A stretch of 64,000 nucleotides of DNA from Phycisphaerae bacterium (GTDB lineage Bacteria > Planctomycetota > Phycisphaerae > UBA1845 > Fen-1342). The notes beneath the pieces were generated by a model that searched no databases, was not told the origin of the DNA, and was given only the letters and a program-made list of their open reading frames with translations. The position numbers were made by a program, and so were the translations under genes. Every line of letters starts with the position of its first letter. Position 1 is the stretch's first letter. Positions 17,159-25,964 of this stretch are shown here, piece after piece. The DNA is taken from NCBI GenBank assembly GCA_028279405.1, contig JANQNU010000088.1, forward strand, positions 62,001 to 126,000. The letters are read 5' to 3'.

Positions 17159-18114
17159 GCCTCCGGCAACTCGAGGGCACCGACCAACTCCGAAACATGC
17201 CGCGTTCCGGTCTCTGCAAGATACTGCTCGATCTCGCGCGCGATCTTGACTGGTAGCGTCGGGTCTACGAAGAGTGCCGTCCCGACCGCGACGGCCGTTG
17301 CACCTGCCAGAATGAACTCGAGCGCATCGCTCGCCGACTGCACGCCGCCCATCCCGACGATGGGAATCCCGGCCGACCGCGTAACCTGCCGGTACACACG
17401 GTGCACGTTGAACAGCGCCAACGGCTTGATCGCGGGCCCGCTGAGCCCGCCGGTGACGTTCGCGATGTGCGGCCGGCGCGTGCCCGCGTCGATCGACATC
17501 CCCACGTAAGTGTTGATCAAACTCAAGGCGTCCGCCCCGCCGGCGAGCGCCGCGCGAGCCATCACCGCAATATCCGTCACGTTCGGCGACAACTTCACGA
17601 TCAACCGCCCGCGCGTGACAACGGCGCGAACCGCCGAGACCACGGTCTCGAGCAGTGCCGGGTCCGTGCCGAACATCAGCCCGTCCTTGACGTTGGGGCA
17701 CGATACGTTGAGCTCGATCCCGGCGATGCAATCGAGCGCGTCGATCCGCTCCGCGACGTAGACGTAGTCCTCGATCGTGTAGCCCGCGACATTGACGAAC
17801 ACCGGGGTCGGCATCGTCTCGATGAACGGCACCTTCTCCGCTAAAAAGCGATCGATCCCGACATTCGCCAGGCCAATCGCGTTCAACATCCCCGCCCGGA
17901 CCTCCACGATCCGCTCGGGCGCATTGCCCGGTCGTTCGTGGCGGGTGACACTCTTTGTCGTAAACGCCCCCAACATCCGATAATCCAAGGCGTCGGCGTA
18001 CTCGGGACCGTAGCCGCACGTACCGGAAGCGGTGAGCATCGGCGTCACCAGCGGAACACCGGCCAGATCCACCCGCAGCGCGCTACTGGTTATCGGTCCT
18101 GAAGCAGTACTCAT
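17155..18114 (-). CDS. pyrD: Dihydroorotate dehydrogenase, class 1B catalytic subunit
   Basis: 319 aa from ATG 18114; GTG 18141 would add nine residues. TIM-barrel motifs are LTASGTCGYG, FTTKSVT, GLANVGIDRF, GIELNVSCPNV with the catalytic Cys typical of class 1, LIVKLSPNVTDI, SLINTYVGM, GGLSGPAIKP and GMGGVQSASDALEFI with the FMN phosphate site. It oxidises dihydroorotate to orotate in pyrimidine synthesis. The class 1B form normally works with a PyrK Fe-S/FAD subunit, which is not in the window. Confidence 0.94.
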   Translation of the reverse strand: MSTASGPITSSALRVDLAGVPLVTPMLTASGTCGYGPEYADALDYRMLGAFTTKSVTRHERPGNAPERIVEVRAGMLNAIGLANVGIDRFLAEKVPFIETMPTPVFVNVAGYTIEDYVYVAERIDALDCIAGIELNVSCPNVKDGLMFGTDPALLETVVSAVRAVVTRGRLIVKLSPNVTDIAVMARAALAGGADALSLINTYVGMSIDAGTRRPHIANVTGGLSGPAIKPLALFNVHRVYRQVTRSAGIPIVGMGGVQSASDALEFILAGATAVAVGTALFVDPTLPVKIAREIEQYLAETGTRHVSELVGALELPEA

Positions 18115-18222
18115 AGGCTTGCCTACATCCGAAAGAGCCACAACCGTTTCTCATAATAACGCGTTCGATTCAAGCGTCCGATGCTCGACATTACGGAAAA
18201 GTGTATTCCTGTCGAGGGCGGT

Positions 18223-19686
18223 ATGCAGCGGATCGACGCATTTTATGACCTGCTCAGTCGGGATGCGTCCCCGGTCTGCGATCAGATCCTGGCCGCGGGG
18301 CTCGAGCTGGCGGACGCGGACTATGCGGACCGGATCATCGACATGCTCGTTCGGCGTGATTCCGATTCGTCCTGGGCGGGCCTGCTCGCGAACCACGACC
18401 GGCTTCCGCTCGCGATTCGCGAATCGCTGGGCGCCCACCCGGAGCGGATCAAGACCTGCCTGTCGATCGCGGCGCGCTGGCAGAGCCCGGAAGCGCGTAA
18501 GAATGTCTACGAGGTCCTGGCCGAACGGCCGTTTCCGCACCTCGCGTACCTCCTTCCCGACGGGCTGCGCGACGGCTCCAGTGCCGTCCGCGACGCCGCC
18601 GTTCGGGCATTGCGACGTATGGCCGAGGAGTACCTCGACCGCTCCAATCCCGCCGTCGACGGCGAGCACTATCGACAGGATCTGCCGGCGGTCCGACGGT
18701 TGTTCGCCGAGGCGATCTGGGTCTGTTTCCGCAGCTTCGATCGTCATTTGCGGCTCGAGGTGTTCGAGGTCGGGCTATGGTTTGCCCGACTGTTCGACCG
18801 CGAGTTGTGGGACGTGCTCGACGAGCCGCGTTCGCGCGGCGGATTCGTGGTCCGCGAGCACCTGCGCTACTGGGACAACCCTCGGCTTGCTCCCTTCCTG
18901 CTGCTGGCGTTACGCCATAATGCATGGCGTCGCCACGCGCTGCGCGCGCTGCGCGAGTGGAGTTCGACGGAGTGTTTACGCGCGTTGCTGCAACATTCCG
19001 ACCTGCTGGCGGATGCCGAGATTCGCCGACAGGTGGGCGTGATCCGACACCCGGCCTGGATGGCTCAGGTCGACGTGAAGACGGGGGGTTGGTCCGAGGC
19101 CGAACTGGCGCTACTGCCCCGCTGGGTGTGCGCTTTGGGATACACCGACACCGAGCGGATCTCGATGTTGCAGCGCTGGCGCATGGCGCCCTCGGCACGA
19201 CTGCGCCGTGCCGCCACCTATGCGCTGGCGACGATCACGAGTACCGACGCCCTGTTGGCCATCCAGGAACAGATCCACGCCGACGATGCAGACCTCAAGC
19301 CGTTCATCCGCTGGGTACGTAACGGGCGCGGTGCGAACGTGCTGCGGGAGCGTGAGGGGACGACAGGCAACGAGTTGATGGCCGGGGATGCGCCGTCGCT
19401 CGCCGCTCACCATAGCGAGTTCGGCTGCCTGGCGCTGCTGCTCGAAGATCCGCGCGCGGTTGGTGACGACCCCGCGTTCGAAGCAGTCTGCGTCGCGATC
19501 GACGAATGGGCACCGAAGATTCGCCGGGGTCTGGCCGGACGCGACCCGCGGGACCGAATCCTGGCCCTCCGGGTTGCGAAGAAACACACGCTTCAGGACC
19601 AGTTCGCGGACGAGATCGCCAAGCTCCGCGACGATGTGCATCCTGGCGTCCGTCGCGAGGCCTGGTCCGCGGGGGAACTACGATGA
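18223..19686 (+). CDS. HEAT-repeat-like helical protein
   Basis: 487 aa from ATG 18223 (GAGG 5 nt upstream); ATG 18181 is an alternative. The sequence is a run of paired helices with HEAT-like units, for example GSSAVRDAAVRALRRMAEE, ALRHNAWRRHALRALREW, PSARLRRAATYALATI and DDVHPGVRREAW. There is no enzyme motif. Such solenoids usually scaffold other proteins. Its stop overlaps the start of the next gene (ATGA), so the two are translationally coupled and probably act together. It is divergent from pyrD. Confidence 0.75.
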   Translation: MQRIDAFYDLLSRDASPVCDQILAAGLELADADYADRIIDMLVRRDSDSSWAGLLANHDRLPLAIRESLGAHPERIKTCLSIAARWQSPEARKNVYEVLAERPFPHLAYLLPDGLRDGSSAVRDAAVRALRRMAEEYLDRSNPAVDGEHYRQDLPAVRRLFAEAIWVCFRSFDRHLRLEVFEVGLWFARLFDRELWDVLDEPRSRGGFVVREHLRYWDNPRLAPFLLLALRHNAWRRHALRALREWSSTECLRALLQHSDLLADAEIRRQVGVIRHPAWMAQVDVKTGGWSEAELALLPRWVCALGYTDTERISMLQRWRMAPSARLRRAATYALATITSTDALLAIQEQIHADDADLKPFIRWVRNGRGANVLREREGTTGNELMAGDAPSLAAHHSEFGCLALLLEDPRAVGDDPAFEAVCVAIDEWAPKIRRGLAGRDPRDRILALRVAKKHTLQDQFADEIAKLRDDVHPGVRREAWSAGELR

Positions 19687-20135
19687 GTTGGGTGCTGCAT
19701 CGCTGGGGATCGACGCTCATCCTGGCCCAGGACGAGCAACTGCTCCGCTCGCTTCGGCTGAGCGATCAGATCAACTGGCTCAGCGTACTGATGCTCGTGC
19801 TCGGGATAACGTTGTTCGGCGCCCTACTGTACTACTGTCGACGCTGGTTTCGCGAGACGCCGCCCGAGCCCGAGGGGCCACGGGACTATCTTGTCGCCGC
19901 TTGCGAGTCGATGAGTCTGAGCACCCAGGAACGGAACGATCTCTCGGAAATCGCCCGCTACGCACGGCTCCCTCACCCGGCGTCACTGATGCTGTCGCCC
20001 GCGAATCTCGCCGCCGCACTGCGACGGGCACAACCCCATATCGCTGACCCCGGCGTCGGCAAACGAGCGCGCGGCCTGGCGGTCAAGCTCTTTGGCCGCC
20101 CCCTTCCCGAAACGCCGGAACAACCCCCACACTGA
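19683..20135 (+). CDS. Small single-pass membrane protein coupled to the HEAT protein
   Basis: 150 aa from ATG 19683, which shares four bases with the preceding stop. One transmembrane helix lies at ~31-52 (INWLSVLMLVLGITLFGALLYYC). The C-terminal ~95 residues are cytoplasmic or periplasmic, helical and basic (ESMSLSTQERNDLSEIARYA, then LMLSPANLAAALRRA). The family was not recognised. It may anchor the HEAT-repeat partner to the membrane, inferred from coupling only. Confidence 0.7.
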   Translation: MSWVLHRWGSTLILAQDEQLLRSLRLSDQINWLSVLMLVLGITLFGALLYYCRRWFRETPPEPEGPRDYLVAACESMSLSTQERNDLSEIARYARLPHPASLMLSPANLAAALRRAQPHIADPGVGKRARGLAVKLFGRPLPETPEQPPH

Positions 20136-20283
20136 TGCTCGGGCCCTCCGGGCGCCCGCTCGCAATCGTACCCCCGGCCCCGCGACGAGCGACCAGCGTG
20201 GCGGGTATCATGGCATGGGTACGCGATAGTGAATTCGGGAACTCAGGACGCCGAGTTGCGTCCAACCGGAGGTCGTGATAATC

Positions 20284-20877
20284 GTGGATCGGTCCCGATC
20301 GCAGCCAGATCCGGATGACCTGGAGCTGGTGCAACGTGCGCAGCAAGGCGATCCGAACGCGTTCGGTCTGCTCGTCCAGCGTTATCAGGACCGGGTCTAT
20401 AATACGATTTATCGGATGTGCCACCATTCGGCGGATGCGCTGGACCTGACGCAGACGACGTTTATGAGAGCGCTCGAGGCGCTGCCGCGGTTCGAAGCCC
20501 GTGCCGGTGTGTTCACCTGGCTCTACCGGATCGCGGTGAATCTGACCATCTCGCATCGACGATCGCAAATGCGCAAAGCGACCCTGTCGATCGACGATCA
20601 TGACGACGAAGCGCCCCGGCGTGAGCCACAGGACCGTTCGGCGGTCGGGCCCGGCGAAGCACTCGAGACGCGTGAAGATGTGGGCCGACTGGAAACGGCG
20701 CTCGCGATGCTCGATGAGGAGTTTCGGTCGGCGGTGGTGTTGAAAGATATCGAAGGGCTCGACTATGCCACGATCAGCGACGTGCTCGGCGTTCCCGTCG
20801 GGACGGTCAAGAGCCGGATCCATCGCGGGCGCAGCACGCTGCGCGAGATCCTGATCGGAATGGAGAAGACCGCGTGA
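20284..20877 (+). CDS. ECF RNA polymerase sigma factor (RpoE-like)
   Basis: 197 aa from GTG 20284, chosen over GTG 20275 because GGAGG is 11 nt upstream rather than 2. Region 2 spans ~17-85 (LVQRAQQGDPNAFGLLVQRYQDRVYNTIYRM, DLTQTTFMRALEAL, FTWLYRIAVNLTI). Region 4 lies near the end (LDEEFRSAVVLKDIEGLDYATISDVLGVPVGTVKSRIHRGRSTLRE) with a clear helix-turn-helix. An acidic/Pro linker joins them. The stop overlaps the anti-sigma-like gene (GTGA), the usual ECF arrangement. Confidence 0.94.
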   Translation: MDRSRSQPDPDDLELVQRAQQGDPNAFGLLVQRYQDRVYNTIYRMCHHSADALDLTQTTFMRALEALPRFEARAGVFTWLYRIAVNLTISHRRSQMRKATLSIDDHDDEAPRREPQDRSAVGPGEALETREDVGRLETALAMLDEEFRSAVVLKDIEGLDYATISDVLGVPVGTVKSRIHRGRSTLREILIGMEKTA

Positions 20878-22337
20878 ACGCGGACCGTGAACAACTGCGA
20901 GAAGCGCTTTCGAGCTACCTCGACGGCGAGCTGGATACGGCTGCCGCCGATCGGGTTCGTGCCGCGTTGCAGTCCGACGCGACGCTCCGCGAGGAGTTCG
21001 ACGCACTTCGATCGGTCTCGCAACAGTTGCAAACGCTGCCGCGCCACACCTGCCCGCAGGACCTCTCGACCGCCTTCGCCAACCAGCAAGTCGACTCCCA
21101 CGCGACCGCATCGCCGCAAGTGCTGCGGTTGCACCACGTTTCGCGCTGGGTCGCGGCGGCTGCCGTAATGGCCTTGTGCACGTTCGCGGGCTGGGAACTC
21201 AAAACGCTGACACTCCAACGCACGGCCAGCCAACAAGCGCAGATCGAACGTACCGTCGACGGCCTCGAGGGCATCGACGACGTGTTCGCGAAGCGCGAAA
21301 CGACGACAGCGCCGCAGATCTTCAACAAAGACATTGCGCACGCGCTCCCCGCAACGCCGACCGAGAAACGCGCAGCTCCGAGCGCGACGCCACCCGTACC
21401 CGGGACGGCGGGCACGACCATCACGCGCTCTCCGGCGCCCCAGCTCGAGAACCAACAAGTCGGTGAGTTGTTGCACACGGACAGCGACGTTGCCAGGCGT
21501 GCGTCGCCGCAGGCGCGCGCCCGTGGAACGACAGCTCCACAACCGAGCGCAGCCGCAGACCAAGTGCTTGGTGAAAAACTCGATCGAGTTGCCGGTGCGC
21601 CACCAACGGAGTTCCGTAAGTCGCGATTCGCCGTCGGCGGGCGGATGGACGAAACGGCGCAAGAAGCGGAGCCCGATGCAGTTCGTTACCAGATCACGGT
21701 GGCGCCACAAGACGCGGAACAGTTCTCCCGGTCGACCGCTATGCTGGGCCGCGTCATGCACACGCCGACGGACGCCACCTGGAAGGCCGCGCGCGCTTTC
21801 GGCTACGAGAAATACACCGGGATCACCACGGCCGGGTCACCGACTACGCAGGAGGTCGTTGTTGAGGTCGCGACCACTCAACTGGGTGCGCTCGTTGCAT
21901 TGCTCGATCATCACGCGCCGCGGCAAGTGCAGTTGCGGGACGTGGGCGCTGCTCGAGGCCAAGAACGACAAGAGGCCGAGTCCACACAGCTCGGTTCCTA
22001 CGGCTTCGGCGTCAAGAGCCCTCTTCCCGCGGCGGAGCTCGACGTCGTCCGAAACAAGATGACGGAAGCGAAGCAGGCGCCCGCTACCGACAGGTTATCA
22101 GCAGGTGCTGTGTGGCGCAGCCGTCCATTGACGCCGGCGTTTGGCCAGTTCGCAGCGCAACAGCAGGCATTTCTCGGCCTTTACATCGACGAGTTGCTCG
22201 AGGCCCCGTTCTCGACGCCGTTGAACTTCCGCGGGTCCGGTCCGACCGTTCCGGTGCTGATCACGATCCTTCCGCCGGGGACGCCGACTTCCGCTCCCGC
22301 CGCAACGCAGCCGACAAGCGCCAGCAGCCCCAACTGA
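20874..22337 (+). CDS. Anti-sigma factor-like membrane protein
   Basis: 487 aa from GTG 20874, overlapping the sigma gene stop by four bases. Residues 1-60 resemble the anti-sigma domain (LREALSSYLDGELDTAAADRVRAALQSD) but lack the H-x3-C-x2-C zinc motif. One transmembrane helix lies near 91-107 (WVAAAAVMALCTFAGW). The rest would be periplasmic: a low-complexity Ala/Thr/Pro stretch (~120-235), then a folded region (~265-390, YQITVAPQDAEQFSRSTAML...). It probably holds the sigma factor at the membrane until an envelope signal triggers release. Confidence 0.8.
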   Translation: MNADREQLREALSSYLDGELDTAAADRVRAALQSDATLREEFDALRSVSQQLQTLPRHTCPQDLSTAFANQQVDSHATASPQVLRLHHVSRWVAAAAVMALCTFAGWELKTLTLQRTASQQAQIERTVDGLEGIDDVFAKRETTTAPQIFNKDIAHALPATPTEKRAAPSATPPVPGTAGTTITRSPAPQLENQQVGELLHTDSDVARRASPQARARGTTAPQPSAAADQVLGEKLDRVAGAPPTEFRKSRFAVGGRMDETAQEAEPDAVRYQITVAPQDAEQFSRSTAMLGRVMHTPTDATWKAARAFGYEKYTGITTAGSPTTQEVVVEVATTQLGALVALLDHHAPRQVQLRDVGAARGQERQEAESTQLGSYGFGVKSPLPAAELDVVRNKMTEAKQAPATDRLSAGAVWRSRPLTPAFGQFAAQQQAFLGLYIDELLEAPFSTPLNFRGSGPTVPVLITILPPGTPTSAPAATQPTSASSPN

Positions 22338-22367
22338 GCATGTCCGGACGAATCGTCGCCCGGCGCG

Positions 22368-25300
22368 CTATAGACTCTCGAGCGAACGTTCGAGTCCGAG
22401 CAACTCCTCCAGCGACGTGATTGGCGGGACGTCGGCAATGGCTCGTCGAGCAGTGAAGCAGAGGATCGCTCGGCGAACCGGGCGCTGAAGAATGCGTCCC
22501 GCGGCAAGTGCGTACGCTTTCATCTGGACGGTGTACGCGGAACGGCGACGCTCGAAGTCACTCTCCGAAGTGGGACGATCGGTCTTATAGTCGATCAAGA
22601 TGACGTCCTGCTCCGTGGTGATGAGTACGTCGATGACGCCGCGCAGCAACTGCACGTCGGCCGACGTTTCATGAGGGATGGAATAGACGAAGGGGACCTC
22701 GCGGCGCAGCCCGGACTCAAACGTGGCCAGCATTTCGCCGACCTCCGATGCCGCGAGCCATTGCAGATCCTCCAGCGGGAGTAGCGCCGCGCCTTGGGGG
22801 TCGAGCACGCCAGCCGCGAGCAGCCGATCGCGCTCCGCAACGACGCCGTCGGTCGCCCGAAATGCAACGGGAGCGACGTGTTCCAGGTACCGGTGCACAT
22901 TGGTACCGATGGTGCGCCCGTCGACGGTCTGCTCGGATATGAACGTCGGCGTCCCCAGCACGTCTGCGCCCGGACCGAGTGTTGCCGGCGCGTCGGCGTC
23001 TTCCAGGGCGCGCGCCTTCAGCGCACTCACCGACATCACCGCGGGTAGTTGTGATGCCGAGGGATCGAGGCGGGCGAGCAGTCGTGCCTCGACGCGCGCC
23101 ACCCACGAGCGGTCCGCGGTCGTCAGCGGACCACTCCGGGTCGCGTCCGAGCGATCTGCAGCGGCTGTGGGCGGTGCATCGCCAACCGCAGGTCGCACAT
23201 CGGGCCGCGGCGCTCGATCGGTCTCCGCCTCGGTTGTATCGAACTCGACTCGGAGTGCGCCGTTGACGTCATCGTGACCGAGGGCCGCGTGTGCCCGGAG
23301 CAACCACTCGAGCATGCATGTTGCACCGACCAGGTCGATGGGTAAGGGCCGACCCTGGACAACGAGTGCCGCGCCCCAGCGCTGCGATCGGCGTGCGTCG
23401 ACCGTGCCCACCACGTACAACAGCTCGCGGGCGCGGGTCGTCGCGACGTATAGCAGTCGCAGGTTTTCCTCGCACTCGCGCAGCCGCACTTGTCGGCGAA
23501 CGACAAAATGAATGGCCGAGGTCTGTTTGCGGCACCGCTCGCGATTGTCGAAGCGGACGCCGAGCCCGTCTTCCGTGTCGAGTTGCAACGCCTCGTTCGA
23601 GCTGCGCTTGTTGAACGCGGCGCCCGCGTTCAGGACGAATACGACCGGAAATTCGAGGCCCTTGGCGGCATGGATCGTCATGATCCGCACACTGTCCGGC
23701 ACAGCTGCAATCGGCGTGTCGGCCGCCAGATTCTGCTCGGTCAGGTCGTCCAGGTAAGCAACGAACGATGCGAGGCTGGCTCCAGGCCGACGGCCGAAGT
23801 CCACCGCTGTCGACACCAATGCCTGTATGGCGGCCACGCGCTGCACACCCCGGCGTAGTCCGCGAGCATGGGCCAGAATGCCGCTCTCGCGCACGATCTG
23901 GCGCAACACGTCCGCCAGCTCGCGATGCCGTGCAGCCTGTCGCCACCGTCGAAGCTGCGCGGTTAGCCGCAGGAGACGCCCCGTCAGCGGATCGTTCGGG
24001 TGCAGTCGGCAGAAATGCCCGAGCGCATCCCACAAGCTTGCCTGCGGGGCACTGTGCCGAATTGCGAGCAATTCCGCCGACGCAAGGCGAATCGCCGGGC
24101 CGCGGAGCACCGCCGCCAATGCGATGGCATCGTACCGGTTGGCGAGCAGTGCCAGCACGTTTCGCACATCGATTACCTCGACGTACTCGAAGAGGGACTC
24201 GCGGCCGTTGATCGAGCAGGCGATACCGGCGTCTCGCAGTATCCCCGCGACATTGAACGCGTTGCCCCTCGCGGCCCGTAGCAGGATCGTGATATCGTCC
24301 GGCACGAGCGGACGCAGGCTCGTCGAACCGTCGGGATTGCGCTGCGGCACCTGTGTCCCGCGCTCGAGCAGGCGTTTGATCTCCCTCGCCGTCCACACGG
24401 CCTCGTGCTCGATTCGCTCGAGGGCCCGATCGTCCCCGGCCCCGTCGTCCGGCTCCAGCACGCGCAGCACGACCCGCGCCGTATTGCGCAACGACGCGTT
24501 GTCGGGTTCGGCCCGACGAGCTGTGAGCCGCTCGTCCGGACCGTAGTCCGAACCGCCGAAGGGGAGTGAAAAGAGCGTTTCGAATAGCGCGTTGACGACG
24601 GCCAGCACGTCCGGATGGCTGCGGAAGTTGTCGGCCAGCGGGAGGAGCCGTCCGTCACGCCGTCCGGCGCGCAACGACTCGGCCAGTGCGGTGAAGAGTC
24701 GCGCGTCCGCCTCGCGGAAGCCATAGATGCTCTGCTTGACATCGCCGACCATGAAACGGTTTCCCGGACTCGACCGGGTGACGGCTTCGAGCAGGGCCAC
24801 CTGCAACGGGCTCGTGTCCTGGTACTCGTCGACCAGGATATGGTCGTAGCGTCGGCGCAGGCGTTCGACGACGTCGTTGTCGGGCGTCTGTACGAGCCGC
24901 AGCGCGCGGAACAGGATGTCCGCGAACTCGTAGGCTCCCGCTCGGCGTTTGGCCGCTTCGAGCCGTTCCTGGTAATCGCGCTCCAAGGCAAGCAGAAAAC
25001 GCGTGAACGCGGCCGTCTCCGGGCCGTCTTCGATCGCGTCTCGTACGCGACCTACGTCCCACCGCGTCCTCAGGTAGCGCTTGTACCACCCGTCCTTCAC
25101 TTCCCGAGCAGTATCCGTAAGCTGCCCGCGCGGTGCGAACGAGTACTCGTGAATATCCGCGAGCACCTGCTCGAGTGAAGTTCCCTCTGCGAGCAACTGC
25201 TCCCAAACGCGCAGTTGTTGCGCATAGACCGATACCCAGCGATCCGGTCGGCGCTCGAGCAAGGCGTCGACCTGCACGACCTGCGTGCGAAGGTCAGTGC

Positions 25301-25964
25301 GGACCGCGGTCGCCAGGCGACGCTCGGCGTCCATCCGCAACGCTTCGTCGTCGGCGTCGTGAGCTGTTCTTACAGCAGCGAACCAAGCGTCCGGATCGCT
25401 CAGGTTGGCTCGGAAGCGATTCAGACGCTCGACCATCGCGCGCAGGAACTGAGCGTGAGGCGGACGATGCCGCGCGATCCAGTCATACGCGGCGGCGGAA
25501 AGTGGGTGGGTCCGCGCGAACAGCGCGGTCATCAAGCCCTCGAGCACGTCCCGACGAAACAGTGCCGACTCTTCGTCGTTCAGGATGCGAAACGCCGGAT
25601 CGATGTTGGCAGCATCGAAGTGTTCGCGGACGATCCGTCCGCACCAGGCATCGATCGTGCCGATGTCCGCCGCGTCGAGCAACAAACCCTGCAGACGCAA
25701 ATGCGCCCTCAGCCGCTCATCACCGCACACCTCCGATTCTGTCCGCAACATCTGTGCGATCCGCAAGCGCAGCTCGGCCGCGGCCGCCTTCGTAAAGGTC
25801 AATACGAGAACGCGCTCGATCGTGCACGGGTTGGGCAAGTCGCTCAGTAGCGAGACGACGCGTCGCGTCAGGACTTCGGTCTTGCCGGACCCAGCGGAGG
25901 CCGATACCAGGAGATTCCCGCCGCGGGTCTCGATCGCGTCACGTTGTGACGGGGTCAGGTCCAT
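22368..25964 (-). CDS. addA: AddA helicase-nuclease subunit
   Basis: 1198 aa from ATG 25964 (opens MDLTPSQRDAIET, with AGGGGAG just upstream, overlapping the end of addB by 10 bp). UvrD-type helicase motifs are SASAGSGKTEVLTRR (Walker A), VLTFTKAAAAELR, DHILVDEYQDTSPLQ (Walker B), VGDVKQSIYGFREAD, VRIMTIHAAKGLEFPVVF and LLYVATTRAR. The C-terminal RecB-like nuclease has ILIDYKTDRPTSE. With AddB it resects double-strand breaks to load RecA, replacing RecBCD. Confidence 0.95.
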   Translation of the reverse strand: MDLTPSQRDAIETRGGNLLVSASAGSGKTEVLTRRVVSLLSDLPNPCTIERVLVLTFTKAAAAELRLRIAQMLRTESEVCGDERLRAHLRLQGLLLDAADIGTIDAWCGRIVREHFDAANIDPAFRILNDEESALFRRDVLEGLMTALFARTHPLSAAAYDWIARHRPPHAQFLRAMVERLNRFRANLSDPDAWFAAVRTAHDADDEALRMDAERRLATAVRTDLRTQVVQVDALLERRPDRWVSVYAQQLRVWEQLLAEGTSLEQVLADIHEYSFAPRGQLTDTAREVKDGWYKRYLRTRWDVGRVRDAIEDGPETAAFTRFLLALERDYQERLEAAKRRAGAYEFADILFRALRLVQTPDNDVVERLRRRYDHILVDEYQDTSPLQVALLEAVTRSSPGNRFMVGDVKQSIYGFREADARLFTALAESLRAGRRDGRLLPLADNFRSHPDVLAVVNALFETLFSLPFGGSDYGPDERLTARRAEPDNASLRNTARVVLRVLEPDDGAGDDRALERIEHEAVWTAREIKRLLERGTQVPQRNPDGSTSLRPLVPDDITILLRAARGNAFNVAGILRDAGIACSINGRESLFEYVEVIDVRNVLALLANRYDAIALAAVLRGPAIRLASAELLAIRHSAPQASLWDALGHFCRLHPNDPLTGRLLRLTAQLRRWRQAARHRELADVLRQIVRESGILAHARGLRRGVQRVAAIQALVSTAVDFGRRPGASLASFVAYLDDLTEQNLAADTPIAAVPDSVRIMTIHAAKGLEFPVVFVLNAGAAFNKRSSNEALQLDTEDGLGVRFDNRERCRKQTSAIHFVVRRQVRLRECEENLRLLYVATTRARELLYVVGTVDARRSQRWGAALVVQGRPLPIDLVGATCMLEWLLRAHAALGHDDVNGALRVEFDTTEAETDRAPRPDVRPAVGDAPPTAAADRSDATRSGPLTTADRSWVARVEARLLARLDPSASQLPAVMSVSALKARALEDADAPATLGPGADVLGTPTFISEQTVDGRTIGTNVHRYLEHVAPVAFRATDGVVAERDRLLAAGVLDPQGAALLPLEDLQWLAASEVGEMLATFESGLRREVPFVYSIPHETSADVQLLRGVIDVLITTEQDVILIDYKTDRPTSESDFERRRSAYTVQMKAYALAAGRILQRPVRRAILCFTARRAIADVPPITSLEELLGLERSLESL

